NCBI GenBank assembly: GCA_016188265.1
Contig: JACPID010000009.1
Coordinates: 1 to 45,009 of the forward strand
From: Candidatus Woesearchaeota archaeon
Lineage (GTDB): Archaea; Nanobdellota; Nanobdellia; Woesearchaeales; ARS49
Reading direction: 5' to 3'
Length of the DNA: 45,009 bases
Of the stretch, positions 35,541 through 45,009 are shown piece by piece. The notes below the pieces were generated by a model. That model saw nothing but the letters and a program-made list of their open reading frames with translations, ran no database searches and had not been told where the DNA came from. How positions within the stretch are numbered: position 1 is the first letter of the stretch; each line of letters starts with the position of its first letter. Both the position numbers and the translations under genes were made by a program.

Positions 35541-36485
35541 ATGGCTATAGAAGCATTTTTGTTTAATGCAGGCATTATTTTAATAAGTTTAATAATTATT
35601 ATTTTAAGTGCAGATTACATTCTTGAAAGTATTGTACATTATGCAAGACGTTTGGGATTAAGCGATGCAATCATAGGATTAGTTGTAATATCACTTGCAG
35701 CATCTTTGCCTGAAATTATCGCTGCATTAACTGGATTATTTGCAGGAGATATTGGAATAACAACAGGAACCTTAATCGGAACAAATATGGTGCATTTAGC
35801 GTTTGTAACAGGGCTAATAGCTATTTTAGGAAGAAAAGTAAAATTATCTTTTGAAATTTTTGAGAATACAAAATTACTAATCTGGAGCTTGATTTTACTG
35901 CCATTTATTCTAATGAGTGATGGAGAATTAACAAGGCCTGATGGTTTATTGCTTATTGCAGCATTTTTCTTTTACATGATAACATTGTGGGAACGTGAAG
36001 GAAGTCTTGGAAAAATAAAAAAAAATGTAAGTTTAAGGACTATTGGAAAAGATATACTTATATTTAGCGGGTGTTTTTTATCGCTTCTTTTAGCAGGTCA
36101 ATTACTTGTTTATGGTGCAATAAATATTTCAAATTTATTATCTGTTCCTACATTTTTAATTGCAATTATAGTAATTGGAATTGGAAGTGCACTTCCAGAT
36201 TTTATTGTAAGTATTAAATCATTACGTAAATCTCATCAAGAAATAGGCTTAGGTGAAGTAATAGGGTCGACACTTTTAGAATTTCTATTTTTTCTAGGAT
36301 TAATTGCATTATTTCATCCATTGAAAGTAGATGTTTTAGGAGCATTTATTGCAGGAATATTTTTAGTTGGTTGCATGACTTTTCTGTTTTTATCAATCCA
36401 TAATCAAAAGCTTACTTGGAAACATGGAATTGTATTGCTTACAGCTTATTTTCTTTTTTTAGTGCTACAAGTTTTAGTATTGTAG
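35541..36485 (+). CDS. CaCA-family sodium/calcium antiporter-like protein
   Basis: GLVVISLAASLPEIIAALTGLFAGDIGITTGTLIGTN and IIVIGIGSALPDFIVSIKSLRKSHQEIGLGEVIGS repeats. Confidence 0.9.
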   Translation: MAIEAFLFNAGIILISLIIIILSADYILESIVHYARRLGLSDAIIGLVVISLAASLPEIIAALTGLFAGDIGITTGTLIGTNMVHLAFVTGLIAILGRKVKLSFEIFENTKLLIWSLILLPFILMSDGELTRPDGLLLIAAFFFYMITLWEREGSLGKIKKNVSLRTIGKDILIFSGCFLSLLLAGQLLVYGAINISNLLSVPTFLIAIIVIGIGSALPDFIVSIKSLRKSHQEIGLGEVIGSTLLEFLFFLGLIALFHPLKVDVLGAFIAGIFLVGCMTFLFLSIHNQKLTWKHGIVLLTAYFLFLVLQVLVL

Positions 36486-36489
36486 ATTA

Positions 36490-37158
36490 TTAGCATAATT
36501 CAGCGCCATTATTAGTCAAAGAAAAATAAACTTGTTTTTTTTGAAGTGAAGGATGTTTTTGAAGAGTTAGTTTTCTTCTTGAAGAATGAAGTTTTTCTAT
36601 TTCAATCACGCAATCACTATTTGAAGTAAGAAGTTCTTTACCAATAGGTCTTATTTTTGATGTATTGATGTCTTCATAAACTTGTGTTGTTATTACAATA
36701 GGAATAGAATATTTTTTTGCAATTTCGCTGAGTAATTGAACCTGAATAGAAAGATATTGATCTGCACGTGATTTATCTTCTGAACGTTCAACACGAAAAT
36801 GAACTGATATTGTATCTACAATTATTGCACCGACTTTCTGAGAAACTATTTTGCTAATTTGCTTTACTATATTTATTTGTTCTTGAAAATTAGTTGGCCT
36901 GAATAAAAACAAGTAGTCTAAATAACTCTTGTATTTAGCGCATAATTGTTCAATTCTTTGCAATGAAAAACCTTTTTCAGTATCAATAAAAATAACTTTA
37001 TTTCCTCTTCGTGCTTGTTCTAAAAAAATAAGTTTAGCAAAAGTGGTTTTACCAGAACCAGCAGGACCGTATAATAAAGTAATTTTACCTTTATTTAAAC
37101 CTCCTTCTAATAGATTATCTAAAATTTCATTACCTGAAGAAATAAAATCAATACCCAT
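36490..37158 (-). CDS. radB: RadB-like recombinase paralog
   Basis: GNEILDNLLEGGLNKGKITLLYGPAGSGKTTFAKLI; VGAIIVDTISVHFR. Start at MGIDFIS. Confidence 0.85.
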   Translation of the reverse strand: MGIDFISSGNEILDNLLEGGLNKGKITLLYGPAGSGKTTFAKLIFLEQARRGNKVIFIDTEKGFSLQRIEQLCAKYKSYLDYLFLFRPTNFQEQINIVKQISKIVSQKVGAIIVDTISVHFRVERSEDKSRADQYLSIQVQLLSEIAKKYSIPIVITTQVYEDINTSKIRPIGKELLTSNSDCVIEIEKLHSSRRKLTLQKHPSLQKKQVYFSLTNNGAELC

Positions 37159-37201
37159 CAACATTAAAATTAAAGGTATTTTTATATACTTTTGGTATTT
37201 C

Positions 37202-37379
37202 AAACACTAAGATTCCACTAGTGTTTCATTAGTGGTTTAGTAGTGGTTCTCAAAAAGCCACGCTTTTTGGAACACCGAAAATGTTTTGCATTTTCGATTG
37301 AATCTTGGTGTGCTCAAGCACTAGAAAATCGAAGATTTTCTGTGCACAGAAAATGCGTTGCATTTTCTTGTGAACCACT
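37202..37379. repeat. Dispersed multi-hairpin repeat, copy 2
   Basis: Matches 18868-18939 (71/72) and 19046-19153 (108/108). Confidence 0.92.
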
Positions 37380-37391
37380 TAAGATAGCCAA

Positions 37392-38900
37392 ATGAAAATA
37401 AGTTTCAATTACAAAAAAGAAGTAGTATATTTACTTATAGTTATTACGTTTATAAGCATATTTGCAGTTCGTCTATGGGTAAGTATACAACAACCATATT
37501 TTCACAATGATGAGTCTTATTTTCATTTAAGACAAATCAAAAACATTGTAGATTCTGGATTGCCTTTATATTATGATCCATTGTCATATGGAGGAAGAAC
37601 ACTGTTTTTTTTGCCAGGATTTCATTACATATTAAGTGTTTTCATACTTTTTTTTGGAAATATTTTAGGAATAAAAATAGCGATTTCATTGTTTAATGCA
37701 ATTCTTTTTTTAATAATATATATTCTTACTAATTACTTAATTAAAAATCCGATTTTAGCTTATTTAACAGCAATAACTTCAGCAATATTGCCGTTATACA
37801 TTATTAAGACGATGAATGAAGTAACGCCTTTCAGCATATTTTTAGTTCTTTTTTTCCTGATGGTTTATTTTTTTCTTAAAAGATCAGTTAACTATTTTTT
37901 ATTTACTCTTTTAATAACTTCACTAATTCATCCTCTTATTCTATTATTTACACTCAGTTCTGTTTTTTACATAATACTAATGTTTATTGAAGCTAAGAAA
38001 ATAGAGCATAAAGATAAAGAATTGATTTTATTTACTCTTTTTTTTACAACATGGATTGAATTTTTTTTTCACAGTGATATTATTTATGTTCATGGCTGGA
38101 AAGCAATTTGGCAGAATGTTCCGATAGAATTATTTAATAATTATTTCAGCCAAATTTTTATTGCAGCATCAATCGACAAACTAGGGATTATAGCTATAAC
38201 ATTAGGATTTTATGGATTGTACATAACTTTAGCAAAAATAAAAACTCGCGAAAATTTTTTTATGGTGGCTTTAGTAATTTCCGCGGGGTTATTGGTTTGG
38301 ATAAGAATAATTGAAGGAACAACAGGGCTTATAATACTAGGGCTTCTTCTAACAATTTTTTTCGGAATCTGGCTTAACTGGTTCTTTTTATTTCTTCAAA
38401 AAACAAAAATATCACATTATCATAATATTTTTCTAGCAGGATTTTTTATACTAATTATATTAAGTTCAGGAATTCCAACTTATTTGAGAAGTATTGAAGA
38501 ACAAAAAAAACAATTACAACCTGAAGACATTTCTGCACTAAAATGGGCGCGTGAACTTCCTAGTGAAGCTAAAATACTGGCGCCGCCTGAGTATGGGCAT
38601 ATCATAACTTATTTTGCAAACAAGTCAAATATTATTGATTCAAATTATATTCTTCAGAAAAATATTGATGAAATATATAAAGATATTAAATTTGTTTATA
38701 GAACATCACTATATATAGATGTAGTTGATACCTTTGCTAAGTATAATGCAGATTATATTTTAATTTCTCAAAAAATATTAACTGAATCTAAACGTGAAGA
38801 GTGGATCCCTAGTTCAAGTAATTGTTTTGAATTAATCTATAATAAAACTACTCAAATATATAAACGTAAATGTTTAAGGGTGAGGCCTTATGCTGTATAA
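37392..38900 (+). CDS. GT-C-like / STT3-like multi-pass membrane glycosyltransferase
   Basis: Early extracytoplasmic FHNDESYFHLRQIKNIVDSGLPLYYDPLSYGGR followed by many TM helices. Confidence 0.6.
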   Translation: MKISFNYKKEVVYLLIVITFISIFAVRLWVSIQQPYFHNDESYFHLRQIKNIVDSGLPLYYDPLSYGGRTLFFLPGFHYILSVFILFFGNILGIKIAISLFNAILFLIIYILTNYLIKNPILAYLTAITSAILPLYIIKTMNEVTPFSIFLVLFFLMVYFFLKRSVNYFLFTLLITSLIHPLILLFTLSSVFYIILMFIEAKKIEHKDKELILFTLFFTTWIEFFFHSDIIYVHGWKAIWQNVPIELFNNYFSQIFIAASIDKLGIIAITLGFYGLYITLAKIKTRENFFMVALVISAGLLVWIRIIEGTTGLIILGLLLTIFFGIWLNWFFLFLQKTKISHYHNIFLAGFFILIILSSGIPTYLRSIEEQKKQLQPEDISALKWARELPSEAKILAPPEYGHIITYFANKSNIIDSNYILQKNIDEIYKDIKFVYRTSLYIDVVDTFAKYNADYILISQKILTESKREEWIPSSSNCFELIYNKTTQIYKRKCLRVRPYAV

Positions 38901-40173
38901 GATAACTGCATTAATTTTTGTAATTATCTGCACAATCCTACCATTCACAATTAGAATTTTCAATGGAAATACTGCTTGGATTGGAGTGGAACCTTACAAG
39001 TATGCAATCGAGAATCAATATACGTTTTTTCACAATATTTTACAAACATCTTTAAATTTATTTGGTGAAAATATTACAGGCGTATTGCTTCCTTGGATTT
39101 TAACAGTTTTTGGAATTATACTAGTAGTTTTTACAGCACGCAATTATAACCTTCCTGTAAAAACTGGCCTTTTATTTATCTCACTGCCTCTTTATCCTGC
39201 AGTTTTATCTTTAAGTTCACAATTCAGTCCTCTTACTTGGAGTTTTTTTCTTATTAGCGCAGCTCTTTATGCGTTGTCAAAAAATAATTTGTGGCTGGCA
39301 ATTATTATTTTTTTATTATTATCTGATTTTTCAATACTGCATATATCAATTATTTTATTATTCTGTTCAATTATTGATAAAGAATTTTTTAAAAAAGTTA
39401 TTCCCTGGGGAATTGTAATTGCACTAGTACGCTTATTAATGCCATTAAACACTCTGCAATTACTTAAAACTTCACCATTATCTGCCTTTTTTTCAGATGT
39501 CGGGGGAGTTTTCGGAGTAAGTTTTTTTTTATTAATTGCAGTATTAATAGGATTAATAAAATTGTGGAAATTCAAGAAGAAATTTTATTCTTTATACGCT
39601 ATTGCAATCATAATTGTGATGCTAAGTTTTCATTATTTACAACTAGTTCCATATACAATTATAATTTTTTCAGTAATTTCTGCTTTTTCTTTTCAATATG
39701 TTTTAGAACTTAAATGGCAGTTAGTTGAACTTAGAAAACTATTTTTAATGATTTTTTTTTTAAGCTTATTTTTTTCAATGATAACCCATGCATATCATCT
39801 TAGTGAATTGCTTCCTAATGAAGATCAAAAATCAGCGTTTAAATCTCTTAAAAAAATAACCAGCCCAGTTTTTTTCAGCGGCAGGCAAAATGCACCGCTA
39901 ATTGCATTTTGGAGTGAAAAAAATACGAGTTTATATAATTCTGAAACAAATGAAGAATTTGATATGCTTTTACAAACTTATTCTATTGAAAACGCGATAA
40001 ATATAATTAAAAAACATAACATAACTCATATAGTAATTACTCCCGACATGTGGCAGGGAAGTGTTTGGAACAATAAAGAAGAAGGACTAAATCTTTTATT
40101 ATTAAATACTGAAACATTCCAGCTTGTAGAAAATAGCACAAACGTGTATGTTTGGAAATTTATTGGGAAGTGA
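38890..40173 (+). CDS. Multi-pass membrane protein, possible GT-C relative
   Basis: Many TM helices, soluble C-terminus; overlaps the upstream gene. Confidence 0.5.
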   Translation: MLYKITALIFVIICTILPFTIRIFNGNTAWIGVEPYKYAIENQYTFFHNILQTSLNLFGENITGVLLPWILTVFGIILVVFTARNYNLPVKTGLLFISLPLYPAVLSLSSQFSPLTWSFFLISAALYALSKNNLWLAIIIFLLLSDFSILHISIILLFCSIIDKEFFKKVIPWGIVIALVRLLMPLNTLQLLKTSPLSAFFSDVGGVFGVSFFLLIAVLIGLIKLWKFKKKFYSLYAIAIIIVMLSFHYLQLVPYTIIIFSVISAFSFQYVLELKWQLVELRKLFLMIFFLSLFFSMITHAYHLSELLPNEDQKSAFKSLKKITSPVFFSGRQNAPLIAFWSEKNTSLYNSETNEEFDMLLQTYSIENAINIIKKHNITHIVITPDMWQGSVWNNKEEGLNLLLLNTETFQLVENSTNVYVWKFIGK

Positions 40174-41584
40174 AAATGTAATACTTATTTCCAAAATATT
40201 CTTCTTCAAATGATTTAATATAATTTTGTTCCAAATAGGGAATTATAGAATTCTTTTTTTCAATACAAGAAAAATTTGTTGTCTCGCAAAAAAAAGCTCT
40301 AGGAGAATACACAACTGTTCCTGTGCTAATATTTTCTTCCCAAGGAATATATCCTGCTTTTGGTAAGCCAACATGGAAATAGTAAGGAATAAATAGTTCA
40401 TCTGAGTATGCTGTAAAAACAGGATCTGCAGTTAAGATGGGAAGTTTTTGAGGATTATTCTTAAAATAAAAAAAATAATCCAAATACATCTTAGGAGGCT
40501 CGTAAGTTCTCCATTCATAATAAATACGTTCTTGATTAATTGGAATGCGTAAAAGAACAACTAAAATAACAACACTAAAAAAAATCAAAATATTATTTTT
40601 TAAGATCTTTGCTTGAATATATTTTAAGCCGAGGCTTGTAAAATAAACAAGAAAAGGAAGAAACTGAAGAAGAAACCTGGCCTGTTTGTTTATAATGCTT
40701 GTATGAAAAATAAAATAAACTAATAATAAAATAAATAATAATAAAGGGCCTTCTTGTTTATACATTTTTTTTGAAAAAAACAACCATAACCCGAGAATAC
40801 TTACAAGAAACAGCCAATTTCCATTAACAAGAGCATAGATATAAAAAAAATAATTATACAATGTGCCTGGAACAGCTTCTGCAAGATTTGAAGTATGTTC
40901 TGATGCCATAAAAAAAGGATAGCCTAAAGCCTGAAGAAAAGAATCAGAATAAGGATAATATACTAAAAAATTAATCATTGCAAAAGGAAGAAGAACAAAA
41001 ATAGCTCCTAAAATAAAATAAAGCAATTTTTTAAAAACAAGCTTTTTTTGAAAAAATCTTATTATAAAAAATAAAATTATTCCTATAAATGCCAGAATAT
41101 GAGTGAACCTAAAGAAAAAAGCCAGCGCAAAAAAAATACCAGTTAGTAAATAGTTGGTTTTGTGAATAAAAAAGTATAGTCCTAAAATAAGAAAAAATGT
41201 TGATGGGATCTCTGTTAAAATATAAGAAGAATAAAGATAAAAAAAAGGAGCAGTAACATATAAAAGAACGTCCCAAAACTCATTATCAAACAAGTATTTA
41301 ACAATAATCAGCGTTGAAAGTGAAAAAAGTAAAATAAGAATATCCCCTGCCATAACTATAGGAATTCCAGTTTTCCAAAAAAAACCTAAAATAAAGGCTA
41401 AACCATAAGGTCGAAAAGTTTCCCACAAGCCAACAATTCCTTGTGAAAAAATATATTTTCCCATGCCAATATAAACAGCTTCATCCCAAATAATTGAGTG
41501 AAACTTAGTCATAAAAAGAATTTTTGACATAGTAAAAAAAGCAATACAAACAATAATAATCCCAATTGAGTATTTATTCTTCAT
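40160..41584 (-). CDS. PMT/ArnT-like (GT39/GT83-type) membrane glycosyltransferase
   Basis: KFHSIIWDEAVYIGMGKYIFSQGIVGLWETFRPYG; many TM helices. Confidence 0.65.
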   Translation of the reverse strand: MKNKYSIGIIIVCIAFFTMSKILFMTKFHSIIWDEAVYIGMGKYIFSQGIVGLWETFRPYGLAFILGFFWKTGIPIVMAGDILILLFSLSTLIIVKYLFDNEFWDVLLYVTAPFFYLYSSYILTEIPSTFFLILGLYFFIHKTNYLLTGIFFALAFFFRFTHILAFIGIILFFIIRFFQKKLVFKKLLYFILGAIFVLLPFAMINFLVYYPYSDSFLQALGYPFFMASEHTSNLAEAVPGTLYNYFFYIYALVNGNWLFLVSILGLWLFFSKKMYKQEGPLLLFILLLVYFIFHTSIINKQARFLLQFLPFLVYFTSLGLKYIQAKILKNNILIFFSVVILVVLLRIPINQERIYYEWRTYEPPKMYLDYFFYFKNNPQKLPILTADPVFTAYSDELFIPYYFHVGLPKAGYIPWEENISTGTVVYSPRAFFCETTNFSCIEKKNSIIPYLEQNYIKSFEEEYFGNKYYIFTSQ

Positions 41585-42299
41585 AGCATTCAGGTTGATC
41601 TTGTTTGAAAAAGCTGCAAATTATAAGTTGAAGTTCATTTTTAGGAACAACTTTTCCCTGCAAAACTAAATTCTCAATAATTAATGCAGGATATTCTGTA
41701 ACACCATAACTTGATCTAAGAAGCAATAGAAGATGTTCTTTTTCTTCCAAATCAATATCTAATGGAAAAACCAGTACTTTATCACCAAATATTTTTTTAA
41801 AGTATGTTAAAATAACTCCCTGGTCAGGGCAAGCTTCGCACAAATCAGATGAAAAAAAATAAAGGATTGGAACAACATCAAAAGAGCATTTTTCTTTTGT
41901 CTTAAGTACAAACTGCCAGTATTGAATATTATCTTGAACATATTGCCTGTGAAGAATAGAGTACTGCTCTGAATTTATATTAGTCTGCTCTTTATAAGAA
42001 GTTAATTTTTCTAATGACTGGTGCAAGCTTTTAATGCTGTCATCCAGAGTTAGCCTTAACAAATCACAGGTTTTATTAGTGCTTTCAAATGAACTCAACA
42101 TTAAGTACTGCAATTGCAGGCTTTTGTAATCAAGTTCTTGAATTTGATTTTTTTGTTCTAGCATTTTTGTTCTAGCAAAATCAAACAAAAAACCTAAAGT
42201 TAGCCCTAAAGAAAAAATAAGTAAAGTTATAACTCCTGCTAATAAATATCTTCTAGAGCTTATTACGCGCTGAACTACCATTTCCACCTCTTGCCACAA
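41574..42299 (-). CDS. Membrane-anchored thioredoxin-fold protein
   Basis: One N-terminal TM, coiled coil, then PILYFFSSDLCEACPDQGVILTYFKKIFGDKVLVFPLDID...YPALII. Confidence 0.65.
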   Translation of the reverse strand: MWQEVEMVVQRVISSRRYLLAGVITLLIFSLGLTLGFLFDFARTKMLEQKNQIQELDYKSLQLQYLMLSSFESTNKTCDLLRLTLDDSIKSLHQSLEKLTSYKEQTNINSEQYSILHRQYVQDNIQYWQFVLKTKEKCSFDVVPILYFFSSDLCEACPDQGVILTYFKKIFGDKVLVFPLDIDLEEKEHLLLLLRSSYGVTEYPALIIENLVLQGKVVPKNELQLIICSFFKQDQPECYEE

Positions 42300-43549
42300 G
42301 CATGATCAAATACAACAATAACTGCAACTATACTTAAAAAAATATAATACAAAAAAAAGTAAGGAACAATATGAAGAAGCCCATACTCAGTTATATGCTC
42401 ACTTGCATTTTTATGAGCTAAATAAAATACTAGCACTCCTAGAAGCAGAAGTAAAACATTAATAAGCAGCATAGAAAATTCAAAATCCCAAAAAGAAAAT
42501 GTCCACTCAAAGGATTTTATAAAAGGAAAAAAATCAAAACCATATAAAGATGCATCATTTATCAAATTAAAAACAGGCCTGATAAAAAAGTATCCAAAAA
42601 GACCTATAATGCAAAAAGCCAAAAAATAACCCATTAGATTAATTAATGCTTGTATAATACCAAAATCACCATAATCTTTATTAAAAATAATTTTTTTGTA
42701 CTTTAAAGTATTAACCAAGCCTCCGCGAAGCCAACGATACCTGCGTTGATGATATAATTCTTTAATTGTTGAAGGAGCAACAGTATAAACATAACCATTA
42801 GGGCACTGAATAATTTTATACTGATTAAACTGGACTTTATATGCAATCTCCATATCTTCTGCAGGATTATCACAATCAAATCCTCCTAACTTTTGAATAA
42901 CTTTTGTTTTATATAAAGAAAAAGGTCCAGGAGCAACTTGAATGCAATCAATAAAGCCAAGCAAGCGGGCAATAAACAAAAATAAAATATACTCAATTCT
43001 CTGGAATTTTTGAATTATTGTTTTTGGCTTATAAACCTTCATAGCAGGAGTAATAATAGCAACATCAGGATCATTAACAAGCACGTACTTTGCAAGCATT
43101 CTTTTAAGAGTTCTATGATCAACAAAAGAATCAGCATCAAGGCATGCAAAAAATTCTCCTTTTGCAATTTCAAGCGCGCGATTAAGAGAAGCAGCTTTCT
43201 TAATATTAATTTTATTTTCTAAAATTATTAAAGAAGGAAATTCTTTTTTTAAACTGTTAAGGACATGTTCGGTATTGTCTGTGCTGGCATCATTAATAAC
43301 AATAACTTCATACTTATCTTTAGGATGATCAAGAGCATAAATTGAGCGAATGGTTTTTTCTATTGTATCTTCTTCATTAAAAGCAGGAACAAGCACCGAA
43401 ACAAAAGGGCTGAAATCAGTCATAATATTATTCCTTTTTTTAACAACAAAACTAGGCAAGTAATCAACAAATAAAAGAATCCAGTAAATAGTAAAATACA
43501 AAGATGCAACATAAGTAAACCAAATAAAACTTGTAACCAACCAATTCAT
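42275..43549 (-). CDS. Family 2 glycosyltransferase, membrane-bound
   Basis: VSVLVPAFNEEDTIEKTIRSIYAL, ACLDADSFVD, PAEDMEIAYKVQ, RRYRWLRGG (QxxRW-like). Confidence 0.9.
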   Translation of the reverse strand: MNWLVTSFIWFTYVASLYFTIYWILLFVDYLPSFVVKKRNNIMTDFSPFVSVLVPAFNEEDTIEKTIRSIYALDHPKDKYEVIVINDASTDNTEHVLNSLKKEFPSLIILENKINIKKAASLNRALEIAKGEFFACLDADSFVDHRTLKRMLAKYVLVNDPDVAIITPAMKVYKPKTIIQKFQRIEYILFLFIARLLGFIDCIQVAPGPFSLYKTKVIQKLGGFDCDNPAEDMEIAYKVQFNQYKIIQCPNGYVYTVAPSTIKELYHQRRYRWLRGGLVNTLKYKKIIFNKDYGDFGIIQALINLMGYFLAFCIIGLFGYFFIRPVFNLINDASLYGFDFFPFIKSFEWTFSFWDFEFSMLLINVLLLLLGVLVFYLAHKNASEHITEYGLLHIVPYFFLYYIFLSIVAVIVVFDHACGKRWKW

Positions 43550-43682
43550 GATGATGTAAAAAGTGAATTATTGTTTTTAAATGTTTCTGGCAAGTTCGTC
43601 TCTCCGCAAGTGGCTTTTTTATTTAATTTCAAAACTTTTTTTATGGAAAGATTTATAAACAATTATTAATTTATTTTAACAT

Positions 43683-44192
43683 ATGTTAGAAATATTTAAC
43701 AATCTTGCGCCTTTTATTGAAGATTGTTATAAAAGAATATCTGTAAGAGAATATGCGAGGATAATTAAAGTAAGCCCTCCAACAGCTTCAAAGATATTAA
43801 AAAATCTGAAATCAGAAAAACTACTTAACAAAGAACTTTTTCGCAATCATTTATTTTTTTGGGCTAACAAGGAAGACAAAATATTTATTGATTTAGCAAG
43901 ATTATATTGGAGACAAAGATTAGATAAATTAAAACTTTATTTAATAAAAAATTTGGCCAATCCTGCAGTAATACTTTATGGATCTTTAGCTAAAGCTGAA
44001 AACAAAGTTGATTCTGATATAGATCTAGCAATAATTGCGCAAAAAAAAGAACTTGATCTAAAAGTATTTGAAAAAGATCTGAAACGAAAAGTGCAAGTGT
44101 TTATTTTTTCTTCATTAAAAGAAATTAAGAACAAAGAATTACTTAATAATATATTAAACGGATGCTTAATTACGGGAAGGCTTAAGTTATAA
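43683..44192 (+). CDS. wHTH-MNT nucleotidyltransferase, second copy
   Basis: LYGSLAKAENKVDSDIDLAII after an N-terminal HTH. Confidence 0.8.
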   Translation: MLEIFNNLAPFIEDCYKRISVREYARIIKVSPPTASKILKNLKSEKLLNKELFRNHLFFWANKEDKIFIDLARLYWRQRLDKLKLYLIKNLANPAVILYGSLAKAENKVDSDIDLAIIAQKKELDLKVFEKDLKRKVQVFIFSSLKEIKNKELLNNILNGCLITGRLKL

Positions 44193-44632
44193 TGGACTGG
44201 ATAGAATGCAAAGAAAAGAGAATAGCGAAAGAAGTTTTTATAGATGAAGACCTTATTAATTCTCTTATTAAGTCAAGTAAAAAGAAAATAAAATCAGAAG
44301 AATTGCTTCCTTTAAATGAAACAACTACAGAATCAAAAATAACGCTGGCTTATGATGGATTAAGAGAATTGCTAGAAGCGCTTGCACTAAGTAAAAAATT
44401 CAAAATATACAATCATGAATGTTATGGCGCTTTTTTAAAAGAAATAGTGAATTTATCTGAAGTTGGTGATGATTTTGACGAAATTAGAAAAATAAGAAAT
44501 GCTGTAAATTATTATGGCAAACAAATCAGCAAAGAAGAATGCGTGAAAATAATCCTGCAAATTAAAGAAATTATTAAAAAAGTCAAATCTGTTTTAACAT
44601 GTAAAAAACTTCAGAAAGGTAAAGTTTTATAA
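44192..44632 (+). CDS. HEPN-like protein, second copy
   Basis: IRKIRNAVNYYGKQI motif; TAATG overlap with the MNT gene. Confidence 0.65.
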   Translation: MDWIECKEKRIAKEVFIDEDLINSLIKSSKKKIKSEELLPLNETTTESKITLAYDGLRELLEALALSKKFKIYNHECYGAFLKEIVNLSEVGDDFDEIRKIRNAVNYYGKQISKEECVKIILQIKEIIKKVKSVLTCKKLQKGKVL

Positions 44633-44681
44633 ATAATATCTACATAAAGTTGTTGAGAAAAGGGGTTTATTGAGGTGATTG

Positions 44682-45009
44682 CATTAAAAAGAGCTCCTTG
44701 ATATTAGTATTTGTATTACTGTTAACTACAACGGTTTATGGAGCTGAAAGGCTGCCGACAGTAAATTCAGACAATAATGCATGGGGCGCTATACTGAATA
44801 ATTTTTTAAGTGTCTCGCTTAATGGCAGTGGTTTTTTAAATTCAAACATAATTAATGCAATTCAGATTAATAGTTCTGTTGTTAATACAACACACATTGT
44901 TGATGGAACAATAATAGATGCAGATATTTCTGATACAACAAATCTAACTCTTGGAGAAATAATAACTTTTACTCTTGGTGAATCTATTGATAATATAGTT
45001 AATAATTGG
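44682..45009 (+). CDS. Secreted, tail-fibre-like repetitive surface protein (3' truncated)
   Basis: Reading from a putative ATT start after gaggtga: KKSSLILVFVLLLTTTVYGAERLPTVNSDNNAWGAILNNFLSVSLNGSG...VDGTIIDADISDTTNLTLGE. Confidence 0.6.

Noticed and set aside
1-45009. tRNA or rRNA genes
   Set aside because: No tRNA cloverleaf (TTCRA loop plus acceptor stem) or rRNA signature was recognised by eye in the intergenic regions; a tRNAscan run would be decisive.

Overview
AT-rich archaeal chromosome segment whose gene content suggests a DPANN-like lineage (inference). It carries informational genes: PolD DP1/DP2, Orc1/Cdc6, RFC-S, FEN1, Hjc, RadB, TFE, histone, aIF2-beta, PheRS, TyrRS, PAN, pelota, L14e and L34e. 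The left end holds a diversity-generating retroelement (DGR). A truncated target gene ends in a variable repeat (VR ~553-639). It is followed by a template repeat (TR ~1005-1097) and a reverse transcriptase (1160-2284). All 16 VR/TR substitutions fall at TR adenines, and the VR lacks two codons. The TR lies inside a predicted RNA closed by a 17-bp stem (809-825/1113-1129), an arrangement that resembles a retron. Other observations: a FEN1 gene split exactly at an in-phase A_AAA_AAG slippery heptamer; a multi-hairpin dispersed repeat (two copies) that replaces the C-terminus of PAN; a probable oriC with three ORB-like 20-mers around a 134-bp tract with a single G/C; two TrmB-like regulators sharing a 121-bp patch with one mismatch; a candidate C/D-box sRNA overlapping the trm5 stop codon; three copies of a ~40-bp palindromic element; two wHTH-MNT/HEPN pairs; and a five-gene surface-protein cluster. 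All calls were made by eye from sequence and the supplied translations. No database search was run.
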